From the NCBI GenBank assembly GCA_963781285.1, contig CAWAFI010000003.1:124001-188000 (forward strand): a stretch of 64,000 nucleotides of DNA. The letters are read 5' to 3'. The notes beneath the pieces are model-generated. The model was not told the DNA's origin and searched no databases. It saw nothing but the letters and a program-made list of their open reading frames with translations. Below, in pieces: positions 51,799 to 60,423 of this stretch (position 1 is the stretch's first letter; each line of letters begins with the position of its first letter). The translations under genes were made by a program, and so were the position numbers. Source of the DNA: CAIWHR01 sp963781285. Lineage in GTDB: Bacteria > Pseudomonadota > Gammaproteobacteria > Burkholderiales > Casimicrobiaceae.

Positions 51799-52568
51799 CC
51801 CGCCGCGAGCGCGTTTGCGAGCCGAACGTAATCCGCGACCGCAAGCGTCTCCCCGCGCGCGCCGGGATCCACGCCCGCCGCGGTGAGCGCCGCCGCATCG
51901 CAGATCGTCGCCAGCGCGTTGCGCATCGTCTTGCGCCGTTGCCCGAACGCGGCGGCAACGATCCTCCCGAACAGCGCCTCGTCGTCGAGGCGCGGCTTCG
52001 AGGCGCCGAGGGGATCGAGCCGGGCCACTGCGGAATCGATTTTCGGTGCCGGCCGGAACGCGCCCGGCGGTACGGTGAAAAGACGCGTCACACGGAACTT
52101 CGTCTGCAGCATCACCGACAGCCGGCCATAATCGGAGGTTGCCGGTGACGCGGTCATCCGGGCAACGACCTCGCGCTGCAGCATCACGTGCAGGTCGCGC
52201 AATCGCGCCTCATACTGCGCGAGACGGAACAACAGTGGCGTGCTGATGTTGTAGGGCAGGTTGCCGACGACGCGCAATGCGGGGCCCAGCGTTGCAAAGT
52301 CGAAGTCCAGCGCATCGGCGACGTGGAGGGTCAGCTTCTCCGGTGGGAAGTCGGCCGCGAGCCGCGCGCCGAGATCGCGGTCGATCTCGATGGCGCAGAT
52401 GCGTCCCGCGCGCTCGATGAGCGATCGCGTCAGCGCGCCGAGGCCGGGGCCGATCTCGACCACGTTGTCGCCGGGCCGCGGGTCGATCGCGGCGACGATC
52501 TTCGCGGCATAGTGGGGGTCGGCGAGGAAGTTCTGGCCAAAACGCCTGCGCGCCCGATGACCGTGCAT
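51795..52568 (-). CDS. rsmA: 16S rRNA dimethyladenosine transferase (KsgA/RsmA)
   Basis: The 257-residue methyltransferase has RRRFGQNFLADPHY at the N-terminus, the SAM motif VVEIGPGLGALT, the IEIDRDL acidic residue, catalytic GNLPYNIS, and VMLQREVVARM. It dimethylates two adenosines near the 3' end of 16S rRNA. ATG 52568 (MHGHRARRRFGQNF) is chosen. The stop codon is supplied by the adjacent repeat element. It follows pdxA by 22 bp on the minus strand. Confidence 0.95.
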   Translation of the reverse strand: MHGHRARRRFGQNFLADPHYAAKIVAAIDPRPGDNVVEIGPGLGALTRSLIERAGRICAIEIDRDLGARLAADFPPEKLTLHVADALDFDFATLGPALRVVGNLPYNISTPLLFRLAQYEARLRDLHVMLQREVVARMTASPATSDYGRLSVMLQTKFRVTRLFTVPPGAFRPAPKIDSAVARLDPLGASKPRLDDEALFGRIVAAAFGQRRKTMRNALATICDAAALTAAGVDPGARGETLAVADYVRLANALAAG

Positions 52569-52590
52569 TGGGCCCCTGTCTCGGCCCGGC

Positions 52591-53607
52591 TCAGGCGCGC
52601 GTAGCTGCCCGATTCGCGAGATCGACCGCGAGATCGACGGCAGCAAAGAGACTGCCCGGATCCGCGCCTCGCGCTTTCACCGGGTCCGCGGCGAGGTCGA
52701 GCGCCGTGCCGTGATCGACGGACGTGCGGATGAACGGCAAGCCGAGCGTCACGTTGACACCGGCACCGAAGGAGGCGGCCTTCAGCGCCGGCAAGCCCTG
52801 ATCGTGGTACATGGCGACGATCGCGTCGAAATTGCGCGCGCGGTCGGGCACGAACACCGTGTCGGCGGGCAGCGGGCCCGTCACGTCGTGGCCCTTAGCG
52901 CGCATGTCGGCAATCGCCGGCGCGATGGTGTCGATCTCCTCGCGGCCGAGGTGGCCACCTTCACCGGCATGCGGGTTCAAGCCGCACACCGCGATGCGTG
53001 GCGCAGTGATGCCGAACTTCGCCGCGAGGTCCTTGGCAACGACGGCAATCGTCGCGGCGACCGCCTCGCGTGTAATCGCGGCGGCAACCTGGGCGAGCGG
53101 CAGGTGCGTTGTCACCAGCGCGACGCGAAGACCTCCACCTACCAGCAGCATCGCCACGCGTGGCGTGTGCGTGCGTGCGGCGAAGAATTCGGTGTGGCCG
53201 GAGAACGTGATGCCGGCGTCCTCGAGCACGCTCTTTTGTACCGGCGCGGTGACGAGTGCGTCGAAGGCGCCGGTCGCACAGGCGTCGGCCGCGTGCGCGA
53301 GCATCGCGAGGACGCTGTGTCCATTGGTCGGATCGGGATGCCCCGGACGGACGGGCGCGGCGAGGGGCTGGTGCCAGATTTCGACTCCGCCGGCACGCGG
53401 CCCGAAGGAGGCCACATCGTAGTCGGCATAGTGCGGCTCGGCGCCGATACGCGCTGCGCGGCGGGCAAGCAGTTCGCGGTCGCCGATGACGACCAGGCGC
53501 GCCGGCCAGGCATGGGTCCGGTGGCGCGTCGCCAGCATCGCGACCAATTCGGGACCGATGCCCGCCGGCTCGCCCATGGTGATCGCGATGGTAGGCCGGT
53601 TGGTCAC
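52591..53607 (-). CDS. pdxA: 4-hydroxythreonine-4-phosphate dehydrogenase
   Basis: The 338-residue metal-dependent dehydrogenase of pyridoxal phosphate synthesis has the family start ITMGEPAGIGPEL, the metal ligands in SGHTEFFA, and NPHAGEGGHLGREE and MYHDQGLPALK. ATG 53607 overlaps the GH31 stop by 4 bp. In related genomes surA-pdxA-rsmA is one operon; here pdxA-rsmA is 44 kb from surA on the opposite strand, coupled to a sugar hydrolase gene. Confidence 0.95.
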   Translation of the reverse strand: MTNRPTIAITMGEPAGIGPELVAMLATRHRTHAWPARLVVIGDRELLARRAARIGAEPHYADYDVASFGPRAGGVEIWHQPLAAPVRPGHPDPTNGHSVLAMLAHAADACATGAFDALVTAPVQKSVLEDAGITFSGHTEFFAARTHTPRVAMLLVGGGLRVALVTTHLPLAQVAAAITREAVAATIAVVAKDLAAKFGITAPRIAVCGLNPHAGEGGHLGREEIDTIAPAIADMRAKGHDVTGPLPADTVFVPDRARNFDAIVAMYHDQGLPALKAASFGAGVNVTLGLPFIRTSVDHGTALDLAADPVKARGADPGSLFAAVDLAVDLANRAATRA

Positions 53608-55835
53608 AGGGGTTGAACCTCGAGGCCCATGGCGTCGCCGAAGCGCTCGACCTTGAGGCCTTCAACCGCGCGGATCGCGAACGCGCCATCGGGGCCGGCA
53701 GCGATCACTGCCTGCGCAAATCCATCCTGCGCCTGCAGCGGCTTGCCGAACACCCACAGCTGATCGAGCGGGCGCTGCGGATCGATCTCGCCGGTGTGCT
53801 GTACTGCCGGGCCCAGAGGCAGCACGTAGCCCTCGCGGCCGAACACCGGGAACTGATCGAGCGCGGCCTTGTAGCGGAGCACGCGCCCGCCCGGCAGGCG
53901 CTGGCGCGAATTGAGGTCGTACCACGCCCCCGGGGGCAGCGCGATCTCGACTTCGCCTCCAGGCTGCACGATTGGCGCGACGAGCAACGCGTCGCCACAC
54001 ATGAACTGCGTCTCGTAGACGCGGGCGAGCGCGTTGCCGGGAAACGCGAGCGCCATCGCCCGCATCACCGGCATGCCCGTCGCCATTGCGTCGACGATCA
54101 CGCGTTGGAGGTAGGGCAGCAGCCGGTAGCGGAACGAGAGCCATTTGCGAGCGATGGCCTCGGCGTCGGCGCCGAACGCCCACGGTTCGCGCTCGCCGAC
54201 CCCATGGAGCTGGATGTGCGAGCTGAATACCGCCGCCTGCAACCAGCGTACGAACAGCTCCGGCCCCGGCTGCACCGAGCCGTAAAAGCCGCCGATGTCG
54301 GTCGCGTGATAGGGCGCTCCGCTCATCCCCCACGACAATCCGCCCCGTATCGACGCCGCCAGCCCTTCCCAGTCGCTTTGCGGATCGCCGCCGAAATGGA
54401 TCGGATGGCGCTGGCTTCCGGTCCAGCCGGCGCGACCCCATAGCATCGGTGGCGCACTGTCCTTGCGCTGGAAGCGCGCCGTGGCTTCGTAGACGCACTG
54501 GTGGTAGAGCAGCGGAAACACGTTGTGCAGGCGGCGGCCGCGGTCGCCGTTGAACGCGACCGCGTCGTCGGGAACGTGCTCACCGAAGTCGCACTTGATC
54601 ACGTCCACGCCCTGCGCAAAGAGCTTCTCGTGCGCGTCGCGCCACCAGGCAAACGCCGCCGGGTTCGTGAGATCGACAATTCCGCTTTCCGGCAGCGCCG
54701 TCAATACGTTGCTGAACGGACTCGTCGCCGGGGCGGTATCCCAACCGAACACGTAGGGATCGCCTTCCGGTGTCGCGAGCAGGAAGCGGCGCGCTGCGAG
54801 TTCCTGGAACAGCGACGAATGGATCGACACGTAGGGGTATTCCCAGACGCATATCCGGAGGTCGTGCTCCTTGATCTTCCTGAGCGCCGCGTATGGGTCA
54901 GGAAAACGCTCGTGATCCCATTCGAAATCAAAACGGGTGTCGACGCGCCATGCCGCGCGCCCATCGAGGGTCAGCACATCGCATGGAATCAGACGCTCGC
55001 GCAGCTTGGCGGCCACCGCGGCCGCTTCCTCGGGGGTCGCGTACCAGGCGCGCGACACCCAAAGTCCCAGTCCCCACAGGGGCACCGCGGGGGGGCGTCC
55101 CGTCAATCCCGTGTAGAGATCGAGAATGCGCGCGGGCGTATCGGCGGCGAACAGGAAGAGATCGAGGGCCTCGTCGTCGACCAGCACCGCGTACGACCGA
55201 TGCGACCAGTCGGGGCACCCGATTCCGTGCGTCACCATGCCCGGCGTGTGCACGAGCACGCCCCACGCGCCGTTGCCGATCCCCGGGCTCCACGCGAACG
55301 GCACGTTCTTGTACGCGGCGCCGGTGTTGACGCCCAGCGCGTCCACCACGTGCGAATGGATCAACTGACCGCGCTTGTTGAGCGGGCCGAATTTCTCGCC
55401 GAGACCGTAGACCGGCTCCCCGGACGCGAGCGCCAGCGCGGCGGTCCATTGGCCCCCCTGGCGCAGGCGGCCGAAAGTCGGCAGCCGCGTCCAGCCGCGA
55501 AAATGCTCGTCGGTGATCGACGAGAGCACCGGCATTCCGCGGTGCAGGAGCCTGAAGCGCAGCGGCGCGGCGGCGATCTCCAGCGCCGTGTCGCCCGCGG
55601 TGAAGATGAAGCGGCCGTCCTCGCCGCGGGCGACGGTACAGGCCTTGGTGCGCGCCTGCACCAATCCGTAATCTGGCTTGGTGTTCGGACCGGCCCGCAG
55701 GCGGAAAATGCCGGGACCGTTGCACGATACCTCGAGAACGTCGCCGGTCGACGTTGCGAACGCGGCGCCGGACGCCGACACGCCGAGGCTTTGCGGCGCA
55801 TCGAGGCGCAGGAATGCGGCAGCGTCGAAGTGCAC
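53604..55835 (-). CDS. GH31 family alpha-glycosidase (YicI-like)
   Basis: The 743-residue enzyme has a GH31 N-terminal beta-sandwich (to about 240), the catalytic barrel (from PAVPLWGLGLWVSR) and C-terminal beta domains. The nucleophile aspartate is in VIKCDFGEHVP and the acid/base aspartate in HFGGDPQSDW, both as in YicI alpha-xylosidases. No signal peptide is seen, so it is probably cytoplasmic and acts on imported alpha-xylosides or alpha-glucosides. ATG 55835 (MHFDAAAFLRLDAPQ) fits. Downstream pdxA is coupled by an ATGA overlap; upstream lie SMP-30 and an aldolase. Confidence 0.9.
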   Translation of the reverse strand: MHFDAAAFLRLDAPQSLGVSASGAAFATSTGDVLEVSCNGPGIFRLRAGPNTKPDYGLVQARTKACTVARGEDGRFIFTAGDTALEIAAAPLRFRLLHRGMPVLSSITDEHFRGWTRLPTFGRLRQGGQWTAALALASGEPVYGLGEKFGPLNKRGQLIHSHVVDALGVNTGAAYKNVPFAWSPGIGNGAWGVLVHTPGMVTHGIGCPDWSHRSYAVLVDDEALDLFLFAADTPARILDLYTGLTGRPPAVPLWGLGLWVSRAWYATPEEAAAVAAKLRERLIPCDVLTLDGRAAWRVDTRFDFEWDHERFPDPYAALRKIKEHDLRICVWEYPYVSIHSSLFQELAARRFLLATPEGDPYVFGWDTAPATSPFSNVLTALPESGIVDLTNPAAFAWWRDAHEKLFAQGVDVIKCDFGEHVPDDAVAFNGDRGRRLHNVFPLLYHQCVYEATARFQRKDSAPPMLWGRAGWTGSQRHPIHFGGDPQSDWEGLAASIRGGLSWGMSGAPYHATDIGGFYGSVQPGPELFVRWLQAAVFSSHIQLHGVGEREPWAFGADAEAIARKWLSFRYRLLPYLQRVIVDAMATGMPVMRAMALAFPGNALARVYETQFMCGDALLVAPIVQPGGEVEIALPPGAWYDLNSRQRLPGGRVLRYKAALDQFPVFGREGYVLPLGPAVQHTGEIDPQRPLDQLWVFGKPLQAQDGFAQAVIAAGPDGAFAIRAVEGLKVERFGDAMGLEVQPL

Positions 55836-55857
55836 GTTGCTCTCGAGAAGCGCGCCG

Positions 55858-56754
55858 TCAGCCGGCGAACGCAGGCTCGGCGAGCCCGGGCGCCGCGACC
55901 GTCATCGCGAAGATTCCGCCTGACTGCGGCAGCCGCGCGAGCTCGTCGTCAGTGCGGAGCTGGCGCGCGCTGGTCACATAAAGCGTTCTCAAGTCGGCAC
56001 CACCGAGCGCGCACATCGTCGGGCACATCGCCGGGACCGGGAATTCGGCGAGCACCTTGCCCGAAGGAGCGATCCGCACGACCTTGCCGCCACGGTAGAG
56101 CGCCGTCCAGTAGCAGCCTTCGCTGTCGACCGCCCCGCCGTCAGGGCGGTCGGTCTCGGCGGTAAAGCGCGCGAACACGCGCTTGTTCGCGGGCATGCCG
56201 GCGGCGGTATCGAAATCGTAGGCGTCGATCACGAGCGTCGGCGTATCGGTGTGGTACATCGTGCGGCCATCGGGACTCCACGCGAGGCCGTTGGAAATTG
56301 TCATGGCGCCGAAAACGGGCGCGACGCGGAAATCGGGGTCGAGCCGCACCAACGCGGCTGTGTCAGCATCGCGCTTCTCGTTCATCGTGCCCGCGAAGAA
56401 GCGGCCCTGACGGTCGCAGCGGCCGTCGTTGAAGCGATGGTGCGCAGGATCGTACGGTGCTTCCGCAACTTTGCGCTCGAGCGTGCCGTCCGGCCGAACG
56501 AGCCAAAAGCCGCCGCGCAGCGCGACGACGAAGCCGCCGCGTGCGCGCAGCACGAAGCAGCCGATCGATTCCGGCATCGGCATCGCTACGTTGCGTCCAG
56601 TCGCGGGGTCGAAGCGATTCAGCGACGGCGCGTTGATGTCGACCCAGTAGAGCACCTGCTCCGCCACGGACCAAACGGGGCATTCGCCAAGGCTGGCCCT
56701 GATGTCGAGAACGCAACGCAATCGGGACGCGGCGGTGGAACCGGAAGCGGTCAT
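55858..56754 (-). CDS. SMP-30/gluconolactonase family sugar lactonase
   Basis: The 298-residue six-bladed beta-propeller has the calcium/zinc ligand region LGECPVWS, the substrate/metal asparagine in ISNGLAWSPDG and the aspartate block DRPDGGAVDSEGCYW. Such enzymes hydrolyse sugar-acid lactones. Together with the neighbouring aldolase this suggests oxidative breakdown of an aldose to a 2-keto-3-deoxy acid and its cleavage. ATG 56754 is 22 bp after the aldolase stop. Confidence 0.9.
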   Translation of the reverse strand: MTASGSTAASRLRCVLDIRASLGECPVWSVAEQVLYWVDINAPSLNRFDPATGRNVAMPMPESIGCFVLRARGGFVVALRGGFWLVRPDGTLERKVAEAPYDPAHHRFNDGRCDRQGRFFAGTMNEKRDADTAALVRLDPDFRVAPVFGAMTISNGLAWSPDGRTMYHTDTPTLVIDAYDFDTAAGMPANKRVFARFTAETDRPDGGAVDSEGCYWTALYRGGKVVRIAPSGKVLAEFPVPAMCPTMCALGGADLRTLYVTSARQLRTDDELARLPQSGGIFAMTVAAPGLAEPAFAG

Positions 56755-56776
56755 CTCAAGAGGCAGGCGCTTGCCG

Positions 56777-57550
56777 TCAGGCCGCGGCCGCGCGCACTTT
56801 GGCCAGCAATTCCTGCGCCCGGCCCACCATCATCGCCATGTCCGAGGCGATCGCGACCCACGAATAACCGTAGTCGAGAAACGTGGCGACCGATTCCGGC
56901 GTTCCGCCGACGATTCCGCATGGCTTCCCCAGGCGCCGGCATTCCTTGGCCGCGAGCGCGAGGTTCGCCTGCACCGCCTCCTGCCCGATGTTGCCGGGAT
57001 GGCCCATCGACGCGGCGAGATCGTTCGGGCCGACGAAGATCGAATCGATGCCCGGGACGGCGGCAATCGCCTCCAGATTGGCGAGCGCGGCCTGTGTCTC
57101 GATCTGGACGATGACGCAAAGCTCGCTTCCCGCAGACTTGATGTAGTTCGGCACCGTGCCGTAGCGGCTCCCGCGATGCGTTCCGGCGACGCCGCGCACG
57201 CCCTCCGGCGGATAGCGTGTGAAGGCGACCGCGCGCCGCGCTTCGTCGGCATTCTGCACGAACGGCAGCAGCAGCGTCTGCGCGCCGGCGTCGAGCGCGC
57301 GTTTGACCATCACCATGTCGTTCCACGGCGGGCGGACGATCGGCTGCGCCGGCGTGCCGGCGATCGTGCGCAGGATCTCGATCATCTGCGGCACGTCGAT
57401 CGGCGTGTGCTCGGTGTCGACGACGAGAAAATCGAAGCCCGCGCAACCGAGCGCCTCCGCGGTTGCCGGCGAGCCGCTGGACAGCCACGTACCGACGGGC
57501 GTCCTGCCGGACATGATCGCGCGCTTGAACTGATTGACGGGGAGATCCAT
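56777..57550 (-). CDS. HpcH/HpaI family class II aldolase (2-keto-3-deoxy-sugar-acid type)
   Basis: The 257-residue metal-dependent aldolase has GTWLSSGSPATAEALGCAGFDFLVVDTEH, the metal-site glutamate in VQIETQAALANL and the aspartate in FVGPNDLAASMGHPG. Relatives cleave 2-keto-3-deoxy-L-rhamnonate or 2-keto-3-deoxy-glucarate to pyruvate and an aldehyde. The exact substrate is unknown. ATG 57550 (MDLPVNQFKRAI) is chosen; the longer upstream frame is non-coding-like. It is the first gene of the aldolase-lactonase-GH31-pdxA-rsmA run. Confidence 0.9.
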   Translation of the reverse strand: MDLPVNQFKRAIMSGRTPVGTWLSSGSPATAEALGCAGFDFLVVDTEHTPIDVPQMIEILRTIAGTPAQPIVRPPWNDMVMVKRALDAGAQTLLLPFVQNADEARRAVAFTRYPPEGVRGVAGTHRGSRYGTVPNYIKSAGSELCVIVQIETQAALANLEAIAAVPGIDSIFVGPNDLAASMGHPGNIGQEAVQANLALAAKECRRLGKPCGIVGGTPESVATFLDYGYSWVAIASDMAMMVGRAQELLAKVRAAAA

Positions 57551-57784
57551 GGCTTCCTTTCGCGAATCGGGCACGAGGGCCCCGGCGCGGCGATGCGGCT
57601 CACACGTTCGCGATTCTACCCCGGCCGCATCGGGCGCGCCCCGGTTGACCGCGGGCGACGCGGCGGGGTACAAGGCCGGTTTGCCATTCTGGCGGGCGAG
57701 TCGTGACCGAATTCGGACCGTGAATCTCCGGAGGCTCGACTTGAAATCAGTTGCGGCCGTCCGATCGCTGTTCGTCGCCTTGAA

Positions 57785-58513
57785 GTGACCTCTGTGCGTC
57801 ACCGAATCCGCCGCCTACTCGAGTCGGAAGACTTCCGCGCCGGCTTCGTCGAAATGCTGCCGGCCTGCGTCGGGCTGATCCCATTCGGACTCGTGTGCGG
57901 CGTCGGCGCGGCGGCGGCGGGCGCGAACTGGGTAGGCGCACTCGGGATGAGCACGATCATCTTCTCCGGCGCCGCGCAGATTCTCGCCGCGCAACTCGTG
58001 GCGGCGGGCGCGCCGCTGGCTGTCATCATCCTCACCTGCCTCGTGCTGGGCCTGCGCTTCCTGATGTACAGCGCCGCGATGGCGTCGTATCTGAAGCCGC
58101 TGTCGCCGCGCTGGCAGACGACGCTTGCCTTTCTGCTGACCGACCAGGCGTTCGCGGCATCGATCCGTCGCTTTCACGCCGACGATGCGCCGCACGCGGC
58201 AGCCGCGCACTTTCTGGGGGCGGGCGCGGCGCTGTGGAGCTTCTGGCAGATCACCAACATGATCGGTTTCTTCGCCGGCAACCTCATTCCCGCGCGCTGG
58301 TCGCTCGAATTCGCAGTCCCACTATGTTTCCTCGCGCTGGTGGCGCCGCTGCTGCGCAATGCGCCGACCCTCATTGCGGCCGTCACCGCCGGCATCGCGG
58401 TACTGGCACTCGCCGGCTTGCCGATGCGGCTCAACCTGATCGTCGCCGGGCTTCTCGGGATCGCCGCCGGCACGCTCGCCGACGTCACGAGGGAGCGATG
58501 GACGCCACGCTGA
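57785..58513 (+). CDS. azlC: AzlC family branched-chain amino acid exporter subunit
   Basis: The 242-residue inner-membrane protein has the AzlC pattern: GFVEMLPACVGLIPFGLVCGV, STIIFSGAAQILAAQLV and YSAAMASYLKPLSPRW, followed by further helices. With AzlD it exports branched-chain amino acids. The start is GTG 57785 (next GTG at 57794 is also possible). The 234-bp gap upstream, shared with the aldolase gene, shows no clear promoter. azlD overlaps the end by 16 bp. Confidence 0.9.
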   Translation: MTSVRHRIRRLLESEDFRAGFVEMLPACVGLIPFGLVCGVGAAAAGANWVGALGMSTIIFSGAAQILAAQLVAAGAPLAVIILTCLVLGLRFLMYSAAMASYLKPLSPRWQTTLAFLLTDQAFAASIRRFHADDAPHAAAAHFLGAGAALWSFWQITNMIGFFAGNLIPARWSLEFAVPLCFLALVAPLLRNAPTLIAAVTAGIAVLALAGLPMRLNLIVAGLLGIAAGTLADVTRERWTPR

Positions 58514-58827
58514 AGCTGTGGACGGTAATCGTCGTGGTGGGCGCGCTCAACTTTCTTTCGCGCCTGTCGTTCATCGCGTTGTTCGCTCAGCGGTCGATGC
58601 CGCCGCAGCTCGCGCGAGCGCTCAAGTTCGTGCCCGCCGCGATGCTGACGGCACTCATTCTGCCGATGGTCGTTACCGGCCCGGTGACGATTGCGGCCAC
58701 GTGGACGGATCCCAAGGTGTTCGCCGCGGTGGCCGCCGGCGCCGCCGCTTTCGCGACCCGTGGCACGTTGCCGACGCTCGGCGTCGGGATGGGAGCGCTC
58801 TGGCTGCTGCAATGGCTGCGCCCCTGA
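58498..58827 (+). CDS. azlD: AzlD family branched-chain amino acid exporter subunit
   Basis: The 109-residue protein has four hydrophobic segments and the AzlD pattern LWTVIVVVGALNFLSRLSFIALF and PPQLARALKFVPAAMLTALILP. It is the small partner of AzlC. ATG 58498 overlaps azlC, consistent with coupled expression. Confidence 0.9.
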   Translation: MDATLKLWTVIVVVGALNFLSRLSFIALFAQRSMPPQLARALKFVPAAMLTALILPMVVTGPVTIAATWTDPKVFAAVAAGAAAFATRGTLPTLGVGMGALWLLQWLRP

Positions 58828-58870
58828 TTTCGGCTAACATTGACTTTTTCCGGCCGCGGATGACCGACCC

Positions 58871-59714
58871 ATGCGCTTCGAAGGCACCGATACCTACGTT
58901 GCCACGCCCGACCTGATGCTCGCCGTCAACGCGGCGATCGCGCTCGAGCGGCCGCTGCTCGTCAAGGGCGAGCCCGGCACCGGCAAGACGATGCTCGCCG
59001 AGGAGGTCGCGCGCGCGCTTTCGCGGCCGCTCCTGCAGTGGCATATCAAGTCGACGACCAAGGCGCAGCAGGGCCTCTACGAATACGACGCCGTGTCGCG
59101 GTTGCGCGATTCGCAGCTCGGCGACGAGCACGTCGCCGACATCGCCCATTACATCAAGCGCGGTGTGCTCTGGGAGGCATTCGAGATCGAGACTCCCGCG
59201 GTCGTGCTGATCGACGAGATCGACAAGGCCGACATCGAGTTCCCCAACGACCTCCTGCGCGAGCTCGACCGGATGGAGTTCTACGTCTACGAGACGCAGC
59301 GGACGATTGTCGCGCGACACCGGCCGCTCGTCGTCATCACGTCGAACAACGAGAAGGAGCTGCCGGATGCGTTCCTGCGGCGCTGCTTCTTCCACTACAT
59401 CCGCTTCCCCGACCGGGAGACGATGACGCGAATCGTCGACGTCCACTTCCCCGGACTCGAAGAAGGCGCTGCTGGCCGAGGCGCTGGAAGTGTTCTTCGA
59501 CCTGCGAGAAGTGCCGGGCCTCAAGAAGAAACCGTCGACCTCCGAGCTTCTGGACTGGCTGAAGCTGCTGCTCGCCGAGGACATTCCGCCCGAAGCGTTG
59601 CGCAGCTCCGACAAGAAGGTGGTGATCCCGCCGCTGCACGGCGCGCTGCTCAAGAACGAGCAGGACGTGCATCTGTTCGAACGCGTTGCGTTCATGGCGA
59701 GGGCCGGGAGGTAG
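58871..59714 (+). pseudogene. MoxR-type AAA+ ATPase, frameshifted near the C-terminus
   Basis: From ATG 58871 the frame has Walker A GEPGTGKTM, Walker B VVLIDEIDKAD and the sensor VVITSNNEKELPDAFLRRC, up to HFPGLE. The rest (KKALLAEALEVFFDLREVPGLKKKPSTSELLDWLKLLL to ARAGR) continues in another frame after about 59453-59464. Dropping one base gives HFPGLKKALL, matching MoxR homologues. The span (844 bp) is one over a multiple of three. The shifted frame runs on through the next gene, so a 488-residue ATPase-acetyltransferase fusion is false. It is the partner of the VWA protein at 60424-61596. A sequence error is as likely as a mutation. Confidence 0.87.
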
Positions 59715-59716
59715 GT

Positions 59717-60337
59717 GTGCCTTTTGCCCCGCCGGTCGTGCTCGAAGGCCGTCGCGTGCGTCTCGAGCCGATGGCCCGTGAGCGCGCGGAGCCGATCGCC
59801 GCGGCGCTGGCAGCCGCCGCAACCGACGGGAACATGTGGGAATCGAAGGTGACGACGATTCCGCGGCCGGAAGCGATGCGCGCCTACGTCGAGCAGGCGC
59901 TCGACGAGCTGGACGCGGGCGTCTCGCTGCCGTTCGTCACGATCGACCCTGCGAGCAGGCGGACCGTCGGCACGACGCGCTACATGAACATCGAGGCAAC
60001 GCACCGGCGGCTCGAAATCGGGACGACGTGGCTCGGCAAGTCGTTCCAGCGCACGGCGATCAACACCGAGGCGAAGTACCTGATGCTGAAGCATGCGTTC
60101 GAGGCGCTCGGATGCATCGCGGTCGACCTGCGGACGCACGAGAAGAACGTGCAATCGCGAGCGGCCATCGAGCGTCTGGGCGCCAAGCTCGACGGGATCC
60201 TGCGCAACCACCGGATCATGCCCGACGGCAGCCTGCGCAACACGGCGGCCTATTCGATCATCGACACCGAGTGGCCGGTGGTGAAAAAGAATCTGCAGTT
60301 ACGTTTGGAACGCGGCGAATGGGCGACTCGCGCATGA
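59717..60337 (+). CDS. GNAT-family acetyltransferase (RimJ/RimL-like)
   Basis: The 206-residue protein has the RimJ/RimL-type pattern: LEGRRVRLEPMARERAEPI, a mid-region EIGTTWLGKSFQRTAINTEAKYLMLKHAF and AVDLRTHEKNVQSRAAIERLGAKLDGILRNH. Such enzymes acetylate amino groups of proteins or small molecules. The start is GTG 59717 (VPFAPPVVLEGRR), 2 bp after the MoxR stop. It is inserted between the MoxR and VWA genes, which are usually adjacent. Confidence 0.87.
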   Translation: MPFAPPVVLEGRRVRLEPMARERAEPIAAALAAAATDGNMWESKVTTIPRPEAMRAYVEQALDELDAGVSLPFVTIDPASRRTVGTTRYMNIEATHRRLEIGTTWLGKSFQRTAINTEAKYLMLKHAFEALGCIAVDLRTHEKNVQSRAAIERLGAKLDGILRNHRIMPDGSLRNTAAYSIIDTEWPVVKKNLQLRLERGEWATRA

Positions 60338-60339
60338 AG

Positions 60340-60415
60340 CCCGTCATTCCCGCGCAGGCGGGAATCCAGCGTCTTTCGACAGACGACACAGAATCCCCGC
60401 GTTCGCGGGGATGAA
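60340..60415. repeat. pair of REP-like hairpins
   Basis: ATTCCCGC (60346-60353) with GCGGGAAT (60358-60365), and ATCCCCGCG (60393-60401) with CGCGGGGAT (60404-60412), form two short hairpins. The sequence GTCATTCCCGCGCAGGCGGGAATCC is a widespread intergenic repeat type in Proteobacteria. It lies between the GNAT and VWA genes and could act as a transcript stabiliser or terminator. Confidence 0.7.
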
Positions 60416-60423
60416 AGTCACCG

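Noticed and set aside
22430..59465. Programmed frameshifting in the four broken genes
   Set aside because: No slippery heptamer or downstream structure of the usual kind is seen, and the families do not use recoding.
58871..60337. A single 488-residue AAA+ ATPase-acetyltransferase fusion
   Set aside because: The middle part is low-complexity translation; the ATPase C-terminus is intact in another frame and the acetyltransferase has its own GTG start, so this is a frameshift read-through.
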